A DNA stretch of 40,979 bases from Pseudomonas aegrilactucae (GCF_019168305.1 NZ_JAHTBI010000042.1:1-40979); one strand, 5' to 3'; positions 14,696 through 26,615 are shown, counted from the first letter of the stretch. Notes: a model not told the origin generated them from the sequence alone. Numbers and translations: made by a program.

Positions 14696-15109
14696 TCATT
14701 GTTTCAGCTTCGCTTGCCGCTTGCGACGACCTTCGGGAGCCCAATCGAGGGCCCCGACGCGCCAAAGGTAGACAAGACCTGCCAACAGAATTGCTATGAA
14801 AACGAGTGCTTCGACGAACCCGGTCCAGCCGCTTTCGCGGACGGACACAGACCATGCAAAGAGAAAGAGGGCTTCGATATCGAAGATCACGAACAGCATC
14901 GCGACCAGATAGAATTTGGCGGAAAGACGCAGGCGGGCACCGCCTGTTGGCAGCATGCCGGACTCGAAGGGTTCGTTCTTGCTGCGGCCCCAGGCCTTGC
15001 TGCCGAGCAGCGCAGACAGGCCGAGCATGAAGGCGCACAGGCCGACGACACCCAAAAGGAAAATGGCAAAGCCCCAGTTGTGGGCGATGAGTCCTGTCGA
15101 ATCGGGCAT
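14696..15109 (-). CDS. nuoA: NADH-quinone oxidoreductase subunit A
   Basis: NuoA is a three-helix membrane subunit (ND3 family) at the junction of the two arms of complex I. The 137-residue product contains the conserved loop [30 protein letters not shown], which contacts the quinone channel, followed by [17 protein letters not shown] with its conserved acidic residues. It is the first gene of the operon. AAGGA lies 8 bases before the ATG. Upstream are 358 bases without a convincing gene, holding the promoter and a Fur-like palindrome. Confidence 0.97.
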   Translation of the reverse strand: MPDSTGLIAHNWGFAIFLLGVVGLCAFMLGLSALLGSKAWGRSKNEPFESGMLPTGGARLRLSAKFYLVAMLFVIFDIEALFLFAWSVSVRESGWTGFVEALVFIAILLAGLVYLWRVGALDWAPEGRRKRQAKLKQ

Positions 15110-15197
15110 GCTGAAAATCCTTAACAGAGTGCTTGGTCTCTGAGCTTGAAAAGAAGTAGAGCAGTGACGATATGTCGCAGCGAAATCTATCGCGCTG

Positions 15198-15226
15198 ATT
15201 TTATGGGTAAACCCGTAGCAAGTAAA
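15198..15226 (-). promoter_or_regulatory. Candidate sigma70 promoter of the nuo operon
   Basis: Reading the minus strand, TTTACT (15226-15221) and TAAAAT (15203-15198) are separated by exactly 17 bases. The -10 matches consensus at 5 of 6 positions and the -35 at 4 of 6. Predicted transcription starts near 15191, about 80 bases before the nuoA start codon. The stretch from 15110 to 15467 is AT-richer than its surroundings and otherwise holds only the Fur-like site. I reject a TTG-started frame through it. Confidence 0.4.
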
Positions 15227-15361
15227 ATTTCTGCAGCAAATTTATTCGTAGCATTAAGAACAAAAGTCTTTCGTAACAGGCTGCAAGCCCCACAGGCCGT
15301 GGATTGCACGCGGTTTTGTTAATTATGTTTCTTGCATTGGGTAATGAATTGCAACTTTCGT

Positions 15362-15380
15362 AATGATAATTGATATCATT
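15362..15380. promoter_or_regulatory. Fur-box-like palindrome upstream of nuoA
   Basis: AATGATAATTGATATCATT contains perfect 7-base inverted arms (AATGATA / TATCATT) around ATTGA. Aligned to the classical 19-base Fur consensus, it matches at 13 of 16 overlapping positions. It lies about 135 bases upstream of the candidate nuo -35 box and 88 bases beyond the stop of the small upstream gene. It could control nuo, or an unannotated small RNA starting here. The identification is by pattern only. Confidence 0.45.
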
Positions 15381-15467
15381 TGAAGGTCTCCTGTTATTCC
15401 TACCTTTCATGTCAACTACAAAGTTGCCTTGCGGCGCCGTCACTGACAAGTTTGCACGCCCGCTGTT

Positions 15468-15617
15468 CTAGCAGCTTTTGCCTTGGGTAGTGTGGCTCTG
15501 GATCAAGGTTTTGAGCGCTGCCTGCCCAATGGCCGAGCCTGGTGATGACGGCTGGGCATATGCCTGGAGGGCAGCGGCAAGCAGGGTGGTGCCGAGTAGC
15601 GGGTAGGGGCGGGACAT
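15468..15617 (-). CDS. Small putative exported protein (49 aa)
   Basis: I do not recognise this gene. The 49-residue product begins MSRPYPLLGTTLLAAALQAYA, which looks like a signal peptide with a cleavage site after AYA, leaving a mature peptide of about 28 residues ending in a single cysteine (QGKSC). AAGGA lies 7-8 bases before the ATG. It sits between the aceA terminator and the nuo control region on the same strand. A longer frame from a start near 15716 would run into the aceA terminator and lacks the ribosome-binding site. It may be a genuine tiny periplasmic protein or a chance frame; the signal-like N-terminus plus good ribosome-binding site favour the former. Confidence 0.45.
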   Translation of the reverse strand: MSRPYPLLGTTLLAAALQAYAQPSSPGSAIGQAALKTLIQSHTTQGKSC

Positions 15618-15719
15618 GGCCGATCCTTGGTGTTCTTGTGCACCTAGCATAGCCAATCGGGTGGAATAGGGAAGCCTTGCGCCGAGTTTGCAGGCACCAT
15701 CGCGGGTCATAAGCACAAA

Positions 15720-15747
15720 ACCCGGGGCCCCATCACAGGCCCCGGGT
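15720..15747 (-). terminator. Rho-independent terminator of aceA
   Basis: A 10-bp perfect GC-rich stem (ACCCGGGGCC / GGCCCCGGGT) with an 8-base loop is followed on the minus strand by TTTTGTGCTT. It starts 35 bases after the aceA stop codon. Confidence 0.85.
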
Positions 15748-15782
15748 CTTGCGTTACCCGAATGTCACCATCGATCAGCCGA

Positions 15783-17108
<1,326 letters not shown>

Positions 17109-17463
17109 GAAAGTAAACCTCGTCGCATAGGTCGGTAAAAAATGTTCGCTCTGTCGGCTGCGCTGTTCAGTACAGGGGCAGCTCCGATTGCTCGCTGATC
17201 AGAAGCACTGGCGGTTGGTCGCAGGCGAAATGGCGACGGTGAACGATGGGGCTCGAAGGGGGAAGTGAGCGGGTCCTTGGCGTCGTCGTCGGGCAGGTTG
17301 GCTCGTGGTTGCCGTGCTGCGTCGAACAGGCTGTGCCGTATACCGTGTAGTGCGCTTCCGTCCCTCGGGACAACTTCGTTCCAGTCGCAATCTCGTCAAA
17401 CTGCCTTGTGGGCTGTACAGACACGCATCGGCTCAAGTCGGGTAGGTCAGAGCGCGACGCGAA

Positions 17464-17479
17464 GGCCCTTGCCAGGGCC
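17464..17479 (-). other. Hairpin near the 5' end of the predicted aceA leader
   Basis: GGCCCT-TGCC-AGGGCC forms a 6-bp perfect hairpin about 15-30 bases after the predicted aceA transcription start. No U-run follows it on the minus strand, so it does not look like a terminator. It could protect the 5' end or shape the long leader; function is unknown. Confidence 0.4.
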
Positions 17480-17501
17480 CCTGATTAGCGGGAGCGGGGC
17501 C

Positions 17502-17530
17502 ATCATGCCTCCCTGTTCTGAGGGCGTCAA
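17502..17530 (-). promoter_or_regulatory. Candidate sigma70 promoter of aceA
   Basis: On the minus strand TTGACG (17530-17525) and CATGAT (17507-17502) are separated by exactly 17 bases. The -35 is 5 of 6 and the -10 is 4 of 6 against consensus. Transcription would start near 17495, giving an untranslated leader of about 387 bases before the aceA ATG. Positions 17109-17501 hold no convincing gene; a TTG-started frame at 17167-17436 lacks support. Confidence 0.45.
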
Positions 17531-17536
17531 ATGTTT

Positions 17537-17562
17537 TGTAGTGCTTTTTTTGCCTCACTACA
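17537..17562 (-). promoter_or_regulatory. Inverted repeat TGTAGTG-N12-CACTACA upstream of the aceA -35 box
   Basis: Perfect 7-base arms (17537-17543 and 17556-17562) flank 12 bases containing a T-run. The element ends 6 bases upstream of the candidate -35 box. TGTAGT/ACTACA half-sites are, from memory, those reported for RccR, an RpiR-family regulator of glyoxylate-shunt and pyruvate genes in Pseudomonas. This assignment is by recollection and not checked. The distal arm is shared with the icd-like element at 17556-17574. Confidence 0.45.
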
Positions 17563-17574
17563 TCTTTGGTCTAA
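17556..17574 (-). promoter_or_regulatory. aceA copy of a 19-base element shared with icd
   Basis: Read in the sense of aceA the element is TTAGACCAAAGATGTAGTG. The icd upstream region has TTAGACCAAAGACGTAGAG in the same orientation relative to its gene, 17 of 19 identical. Here 25 bases separate it from the candidate -35 box. It probably binds a regulator common to both isocitrate-consuming enzymes; this is inference from the match. Confidence 0.5.
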
Positions 17575-17593
17575 TACGACTCATCAGTCAGTT

Positions 17594-17616
17594 TCGAGGC
17601 CTTTGGTCGAGGCCTT
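17594..17616. repeat. Tandem 10-base direct repeat with 13-base period
   Basis: TCGAGGCCTT occurs at 17594-17603 and again at 17607-17616. Each copy contains the palindrome AGGCCT, so the pair can also fold as a hairpin. It lies between the secretin-fragment gene and the aceA upstream elements, and could be a weak transcript end or a protein-binding site. No U-run follows on either strand. Confidence 0.35.
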
Positions 17617-17629
17617 GATTTGCGCGGGG

Positions 17630-18364
17630 TCAGTCCACTGCGTCGACTTTTACCCGTAAAGTCATGTTTTCACCGCGCTGGGTGGAGTAACTGAGTGCCG
17701 AAGCACTGCGTTCGGACTGACTTTGACCGTTTACCCCTGCCAGGGTGATCCACTCGCCCAGCTTGCCGGTGACCTTTGTGTCGGTGCTTTGCACGTCCAC
17801 TACATCGGGGCGTTCCTGGCTCATCCGGTCATTGTTGGTGCTGATGTTCAGGTGCACGGTCTCGCCGGAGACGCTGGCGGTGACGTAGAAGCCCTGGGTG
17901 ACGTTGCGGTACTCGGTGTTGCTCTGCGCGCGGCCGTAGGTGTCGGTCTGGGTCGTGGTGATGGGGATGCTCTGGCCGACCTGGATCAGCGCTGGCGTGC
18001 CTTCGCTGGCTTGAACCTGTTGCAGGCCGCCTTCGCGGTTGGCGGTGCCATAGCGAATCACCCGCGCATTGCCGCGGTTGTCCTGGAAGTTGCTGTCGTT
18101 GTTGTCGACGCTGATCAGCAGGCGCTTGGGGGCGGTGTCGAGTTGCTGCAGCAAGGTGCGCAGTTCATCGATCTTGCCGGGTTCGGCATTCACGATCAGT
18201 TTGTTCTCGAACGTGCTGACGCTGCCGTCCTTGCCGATGAAGGCTTGTGCGGTGGGCAGCAGTTCGGCGCTGGTGCGATGGTTCAGCGGCAGGACTTCGG
18301 TGGCGGCCAGCGCGCTGAGGCTGAACGACAGAAGCAGGGAAGCGAGCAGGGGGCGTAGCGGCAT
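17630..18364 (-). CDS. Exported protein resembling secretin N-domain plus part of the secretin core
   Basis: The 244-residue product starts MPLRPLLASLLLSFSLSALA, a clear signal peptide (cleavage likely after ALA), so it is probably periplasmic. Residues about 21-75 (TEVLPLNHRTSAELLPTAQA to IDELRTLLQQLD) look like the N0/N1 subdomains of secretins, ending in the typical LLQQLD. Then come PKRLLISVDNND and a segment resembling the early secretin core: VGQSIPITTT, then TQGFYVTASVSGETVHLNIS. The rest of a secretin pore is missing. I cannot assign a function; no secretion genes lie nearby. I chose the ATG at 18364 because GGAG sits 9 bases before it; an ATG two codons upstream is too close. REP hairpins separate it from the acetyltransferase. 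Confidence 0.75.
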   Translation of the reverse strand: MPLRPLLASLLLSFSLSALAATEVLPLNHRTSAELLPTAQAFIGKDGSVSTFENKLIVNAEPGKIDELRTLLQQLDTAPKRLLISVDNNDSNFQDNRGNARVIRYGTANREGGLQQVQASEGTPALIQVGQSIPITTTQTDTYGRAQSNTEYRNVTQGFYVTASVSGETVHLNISTNNDRMSQERPDVVDVQSTDTKVTGKLGEWITLAGVNGQSQSERSASALSYSTQRGENMTLRVKVDAVD

Positions 18365-18420
18365 GTCCATGGTCTCCGCGGGTGGAGTGGACATGATGGC
18401 AAATTTGTAGCGACTGTGCT

Positions 18421-18514
18421 GGCCTCTTCGCTGGCAAGCCAGCGCCCACCGGTACAGTGAGCATCTTCAGATCACTGATCCCATTGTGGGAGCTGGCTTG
18501 CCAGCGAAGCGGTT
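18421..18514. repeat. Inverted pair of REP hairpins (REPIN)
   Basis: Two copies of a P. putida-type REP element face each other: CTTCGCTGGCAAGCCAGC in the first half (about 18421-18449) and GTGGGAGCTGGCTTGCCAGC in the second (18486-18514). Each copy folds on itself (GCTGGC-AA-GCCAGC) and the pair also forms a long stem. It lies between the secretin-fragment gene and the GNAT gene, about 36 bases apart. Such elements are scattered in extragenic space of these genomes. Confidence 0.85.
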
Positions 18515-18518
18515 GGGG

Positions 18519-18953
18519 TCAGGCGATGGCCTTGGAGTCGCGCACCATCTCCACGTGCGGCAGGCCCGCCTCGAGGAATTCTTCGCTGACCACCTTGAAA
18601 CCCAGGCGCTCGTAGAACGCCGTGGCATGCACCTGCGCCGTCAGTTTTTGCTGGCTGAGGTCGCGATTCTGCGCCTCGACGATCGCCGCATGCATCAGTG
18701 CGTCGCCGACCTTCAGCCCGCGCCAGTCCTTGAGCACCGACACGCGGCCGATCTGGCCGTCCTGCAGCAGACGCGCGGTACCGATGGCGTAGTCGTCTTC
18801 CATGGCCAGGAAATGCACGGCGACGTTGTCGTCGGCATCCCACTCCAGCTCCGGCGGCACGTTCTGCTCAGCGATGAACACCGCTTCGCGGATGCGCCGG
18901 ATGTCGGCGTTGTCTTTCTGCCAGTCGGCCAGGCGGACCTTGATCTTATTCAT
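18519..18953 (-). CDS. GNAT-family N-acetyltransferase
   Basis: The 144-residue product is a single GNAT domain. Visible features are the N-terminal strand and IREAVFIAEQNVPPELEWDADD, the strand AVHFLAMEDDYAIGTARLLQDGQIGRVSVLKDWRG, and the acetyl-CoA pyrophosphate loop region VLKDWRGLKVGDALM (a variant of the R/Q-x-x-G-x-G/A loop). These are followed by HATAFYERLGFKVVSEEFLEAGLPHVEMV, typical of the ElaA-like branch. The substrate is unknown. The ATG lies inside the end of roxA (8-base overlap), so the two are probably co-translated. A TTG two codons earlier is possible. Confidence 0.85.
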   Translation of the reverse strand: MNKIKVRLADWQKDNADIRRIREAVFIAEQNVPPELEWDADDNVAVHFLAMEDDYAIGTARLLQDGQIGRVSVLKDWRGLKVGDALMHAAIVEAQNRDLSQQKLTAQVHATAFYERLGFKVVSEEFLEAGLPHVEMVRDSKAIA

Positions 18954-20112
18954 TGGCAAACCCCAGGCTTCCTTGCTTGACCAGCTCGCAGATCAGGGTA
19001 ACGCCATTCTCGTCGCCCAGCCACTGCGCCAGGTTTTCGACGTGCAGCGCGTCGGCGGCGCAGATCAGCTTCAGCAGGTCGCGCAGCTCGCCCGGCAGCA
19101 AGCGGCTCTGGCCGCTGGCGAACAACAGCAGGTTGTCGTCGACTTCCGACCAGGCCAGGCGCGCACTCGGGTTGCGGATCAGCAGTGCACCCTGTTCCAG
19201 CGCATCAACCAGCTCTTCTTCGCTCAAGGCTTCGCCCGCCACCATTTCCGGGTAGCGTGGCTCGGTCATGAACTGGCCGAACCAGGTCAGCAGCAGGCGC
19301 TCGTCGCTCATGTGCTCGGCCAGCAGGCCCTTGAGGCGGTCCAGGGCGTCGTGCTGGATCTGGTGCGGGTCGCTCACCGGCTGGGCGTCGGCATCGCTGT
19401 AGCGCTCTTCGTCCGGCAGGAACTGGCTGAGGAAGTCGGTGAAGTGGGTCAGCACTTCAGCCGCACTCGGCGCACGGAAGCCCACCGAGTAGGTCAGGCA
19501 GTCGTCTTCGGCGATGCCGTAGTGGGCCAGGCGCGGCGGCAGGTAGAGCATGTCGCCCGGTTCCAGGGTCCACTCGTCGGTCTGCTCGAAATCGGCGAGG
19601 ATGCGCAGGTCGGCGTGCTCGATCAGCGGGCTGTCGCTGTCGCACATCTGACCGATCTTCCAGTTGCGCTTGCCCTGGCCTTGCAGCAGGAATACGTCGT
19701 AGTTGTCGAAGTGCGGACCAACGCTGCCACCGGGGGCGGCAAAGCTGATCATCACATCGTCGATGCGCCAGCTTGGCAGGAAGCGGAAGTTCTCCAGCAG
19801 CTCGGCGACTTCCGGCACGAACTGGTCGACGGCCTGGACCAGCAGGGTCCAGTCGCGTTCCGGCAGAGTGCTGAAGGTGTCATCGTTGAACGGCCCGCGG
19901 CGCAGCTCCCACGGGCGCTCGCCATGTTCGATGACCAGGCGCGCTTCGACTTCTTCTTCCAGCGACAGGCCAGCCAGTTCGTCGGCGTCGATCGGGCTTT
20001 CGAAGTCGGGGAAGGCCTGGCGAACCAGCAAGGGCTTCTTCTGCCAGTAATCGCGCAGGAATTCGCGGGCAGTCAGGCCGCCCAGCAACTGAAGTGGTGT
20101 ATCAGGATTCAT
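18946..20112 (-). CDS. roxA: Cupin (JmjC-like) ribosomal protein uL16 arginine hydroxylase
   Basis: This is a 2-oxoglutarate- and Fe(II)-dependent oxygenase of the YcfD/RoxA family, which in E. coli hydroxylates an arginine of ribosomal protein L16. The 388-residue product has the metal-binding triad at His134, Asp136 (GPHFDNYDVF) and His197 (PPRLAHYGI). A dimerisation and winged-helix region follows to the C-terminus. Length agrees with E. coli YcfD (373). It ends overlapping the GNAT gene and begins 81 bases after purB, beyond the purB terminator. The symbol follows the family; the exact substrate here is inferred. Confidence 0.88.
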   Translation of the reverse strand: MNPDTPLQLLGGLTAREFLRDYWQKKPLLVRQAFPDFESPIDADELAGLSLEEEVEARLVIEHGERPWELRRGPFNDDTFSTLPERDWTLLVQAVDQFVPEVAELLENFRFLPSWRIDDVMISFAAPGGSVGPHFDNYDVFLLQGQGKRNWKIGQMCDSDSPLIEHADLRILADFEQTDEWTLEPGDMLYLPPRLAHYGIAEDDCLTYSVGFRAPSAAEVLTHFTDFLSQFLPDEERYSDADAQPVSDPHQIQHDALDRLKGLLAEHMSDERLLLTWFGQFMTEPRYPEMVAGEALSEEELVDALEQGALLIRNPSARLAWSEVDDNLLLFASGQSRLLPGELRDLLKLICAADALHVENLAQWLGDENGVTLICELVKQGSLGFANE

Positions 20113-20155
20113 GTGTAACCTATTGAAAAAAAGTAATTTTCTTTCAGCAATAAAA

Positions 20156-20176
20156 ACGCCCGGCTAAGCCGGGCGT
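20156..20176 (-). terminator. Rho-independent terminator of purB
   Basis: A 9-bp perfect stem (ACGCCCGGC / GCCGGGCGT, TAA loop) is followed on the minus strand by a five-T run (TTTTTATTG). It lies 17 bases beyond the purB stop and just before roxA. Confidence 0.88.
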
Positions 20177-20193
20177 CAAAACGCGGGGGTGAA

Positions 20194-22267
<2,074 letters not shown>

Positions 22268-22268
<1 letters not shown>

Positions 22269-23389
22269 CAGTGGCTGCTCCATGGCTCGGCCACTTCGAT
22301 CACGCCGCCGCCCAGGCAGATTTCACCGTCATAGAACACCACCGACTGGCCCGGGGTGACTGCGCGCTGCGGTTCGTCGAACACGGCGCGGTAGCCGTTC
22401 TCGGTGCGTTCCAGCGTGCAGTGCTGGTCGCTCTGGCGGTAACGCACCTTGGCCGTCAGGCGGCGCGGGCCGGAGAGGTCGACGGGGTTGACCCAGAAGA
22501 TTTCCGACGCAAGCAGGGCGCGCGAGAACAGCCATGGGTGCTCGTTGCCCTGGCCCACCACCAGCACGTTGCGGGTGAGGTCCTTCTGCAATACGTACCA
22601 CGGCTCGTCACTGGCATCCTTGAGCCCGCCGATGCCCAGGCCCTGACGCTGGCCGATGGTGTGGTACATCAGGCCGTGGTGCTGGCCGATGACCTCGCCC
22701 ACGGTGGTCTGGATCTCGCCCGGTTGTGCTGGCAGGTATTGCTTGAGGAAGTCGCTGAAGCGTCGTTCGCCGATAAAGCAGATGCCGGTGGAGTCTTTCT
22801 TCTTCGCTGTGGCCAGCCCGTGTTTCTCGGCAATGGCGCGCACTTCGGGCTTTTCCAGCTCACCGACCGGGAACAGCGTGCGGGCGATCTGCTCGCCGCC
22901 CACAGCATGCAGGAAGTAGCTCTGGTCCTTGTTCGGGTCCAGGCCCTTGAGCAGTTCGGTACGCCCGTCGATATCGCGACGGCGAACGTAGTGGCCGGTG
23001 GCGATCAGGTCGGCACCGAGCATCAGGGCGTAGTCGAGGAACGCCTTGAACTTGATTTCGCGGTTGCAGAGGATATCGGGGTTGGGCGTGCGGCCGGCCT
23101 TGTACTCTTCCAGGAAGTGCTCGAACACGTGGTCCCAGTACTCGGCAGCGAAGTTGGCAGTGTGCAGCTTGATGCCGATGCGGTCGCATACGGCCTGGGC
23201 GTCGGCCAGGTCCTCACGGGCGGTGCAGTACTCGGTGCCGTCGTCCTCTTCCCAGTTCTTCATGAACAGGCCTTCCACCTGGTAGCCCTGCTCCATCAGC
23301 AGAAGGGCGGAGACGGAAGAGTCCACGCCGCCGGACATGCCGACGATGACGCGTGTCTTTTCGGGTTCGTAAAGTGCTGGACTGGTCAT
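22268..23389 (-). CDS. mnmA: tRNA-specific 2-thiouridylase MnmA
   Basis: MnmA adds sulfur to U34 of tRNA Lys, Glu and Gln, using ATP to adenylate the base and sulfur relayed from the Tus proteins. The 373-residue product has the PP-loop GMSGGVDSS at 17-25. The two catalytic cysteines are visible: Cys108 ([10 protein letters not shown]) and Cys204 ([10 protein letters not shown]). Length matches E. coli MnmA (368). It starts 73 bases after the Nudix gene and is coupled to hflD by a one-base overlap of stop and start, so the three probably form one transcription unit. Confidence 0.97.
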
Positions 23390-23462
23390 AGGTACCGGCT
23401 GTGTATCTGGAAAAAGACGACGATTCTATCAGGCTGTGTCGCGCAAGGCGAAATGCGCAGTT

Positions 23463-23903
23463 TCAATTGCGGATCAGGCTCAGGCTGTGCAGCGGGCCAG
23501 CCAGGTAGTCATCGATGCATTGGGGTACCAGCTCGCTGCGCCAGCGTTCGGGGTCGGCCAGCAGTTCGTCACGGGTCAGCCATGCGGTGCGCACGATATC
23601 GGTGTCCAGTGCGCGTTCGGGATGGTGCCCGAGCGGGCGCGCGGCAAAGCAGATGCGCTGGTAGGTCACGCCGTTGCTGGGGGCGGTGTACAGGTAGATG
23701 CCGACGATGCCAGTGAGCTCGACGTCCCAGGCGGTTTCTTCGAGGGTTTCGCGCAGGGCGGCCTCCAGCAGGGTTTCGTTGGCTTCGAGGTGGCCGGCAG
23801 GCTGGTTGAGGACGTGCTTGCCGGCCTTGAATTCCTCGACCAGCAGGAAGCGGCCGTTGTCTTCGACGATGGTGGCGACGGTGATGTGGGGTTGCCAGGT
23901 CAT
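23463..23903 (-). CDS. nudJ: Nudix hydrolase, NudJ-like
   Basis: The 146-residue product is a Nudix pyrophosphatase resembling E. coli NudJ (phosphatase of HMP-PP and nucleoside di/triphosphates), which also neighbours mnmA. The Nudix box runs from Gly48-His-Leu-Glu (GHLEANETLLEAALRETLEE), with the R-E and E-E acidic positions kept. The usual Gly after EEx is replaced: EETAWDV instead of EETGxx. AGGAG lies 7 bases before the ATG. Substrate is not determinable from sequence, so the symbol is by family and context. Confidence 0.82.
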   Translation of the reverse strand: MTWQPHITVATIVEDNGRFLLVEEFKAGKHVLNQPAGHLEANETLLEAALRETLEETAWDVELTGIVGIYLYTAPSNGVTYQRICFAARPLGHHPERALDTDIVRTAWLTRDELLADPERWRSELVPQCIDDYLAGPLHSLSLIRN

Positions 23904-23929
23904 GCAGGTGCTCCTGTATTGCTTTTTAC

Positions 23930-24010
23930 GGCCTCTTCGCTGGCAAGCCAGCTCTCACAGGGTTTTGCATGCACCGCAGAACCTTGTGGGAGCTGGCTTG
24001 CCAGCGAAGG
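23930..24010. repeat. Inverted pair of REP hairpins (REPIN)
   Basis: The first copy (about 23930-23961, with CTTCGCTGGCAAGCCAGCTC) faces a second (about 23984-24010, with GTGGGAGCTGGCTTGCCAGC). They are separated by about 22 bases. The pair lies between the idh terminator and the start of the Nudix gene, so the Nudix promoter must lie within or close to it. Same family as the pairs near 18421 and 33149. Confidence 0.85.
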
Positions 24011-24037
24011 GCGCGCCGCCGGATTCCAGAAAAGCGA

Positions 24038-24062
24038 AAGCCCCGGTGCGTGGCCGGGGCTT
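24038..24062 (-). terminator. Rho-independent terminator of idh
   Basis: A 9-bp perfect stem (AAGCCCCGG / CCGGGGCTT, 7-base loop) is followed on the minus strand by TTTCGCTTTTC. It begins 22 bases beyond the idh stop codon. Confidence 0.82.
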
Positions 24063-24084
24063 CCGATGTTACGTCAAGCCAACC

Positions 24085-26379
<2,295 letters not shown>

Positions 26380-26519
26380 TCAAGCAGATCCATGAGCAGA
26401 AAGTCGAGGATTCCGGGCGGTGATGGTGGGTTGCATCAGTCGAGTGTCAAACGGCTGAACTGCGATAACAGCCCAGTCTTGTCGGGGCCGCAAGTCTCTA
26501 TTCAGACGGGTTGCCCCCA

Positions 26520-26535
26520 GTGACCCTGTGGTCAC
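26520..26535. promoter_or_regulatory. Palindrome at the predicted idh transcription start
   Basis: GTGACC-CTGT-GGTCAC is a perfect inverted repeat whose right edge coincides with the predicted idh start site (about 26535). A dyad covering the first bases of a transcript is a typical operator position, or it may be a leader hairpin. I know of no regulator to attach. Confidence 0.35.
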
Positions 26536-26541
26536 CGGCGC

Positions 26542-26572
26542 AGTATACCAAACCCTTGGTCGTAATCATCAA
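26542..26572 (-). promoter_or_regulatory. Candidate extended -10 promoter of idh
   Basis: On the minus strand TGG-TATACT forms an extended -10 (TATACT at 26547-26542), with a weak TTGATG (26572-26567) 19 bases upstream. The spacer contains the palindrome ACCAA-ACCC-TTGGT (26547-26560). Transcription would start near 26535, about 225 bases before the idh ATG. The whole region 26311-26726 has no gene. Confidence 0.45.
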
Positions 26573-26596
26573 GGGCAACATGTCGGATAGCCACTT

Positions 26597-26615
26597 TTAG
26601 ACCAAAGACGTAGAG
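26597..26615 (+). promoter_or_regulatory. icd copy of the 19-base element shared with aceA
   Basis: TTAGACCAAAGACGTAGAG lies 112-130 bases upstream of the icd ATG. It matches 17 of 19 bases of the aceA upstream element in the same gene-relative orientation. Thirty-six bases separate it from the candidate icd -35, against 25 in aceA, a difference of 11, about one helical turn. Confidence 0.5.

Noticed and set aside
15201..15449. 82-codon minus-strand frame between nuoA and the small exported gene
   Set aside because: It starts at TTG without a ribosome-binding site, overlaps the candidate nuo promoter and the Fur-like palindrome, and has no recognisable domain.
17167..17436. 89-codon minus-strand frame in the aceA leader
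   Set aside because: TTG start, no good ribosome-binding site and no domain. The leader is better explained as untranslated, though a leader peptide cannot be excluded.
17572..17583. TAATACGACTCA, identical to the first 12 bases of the T7 RNA polymerase promoter
   Set aside because: The essential CTATAG initiation region that follows in T7 is absent (TCAGTC here), and no phage genes are present. A 12-base chance match in the aceA upstream region is the simplest explanation.
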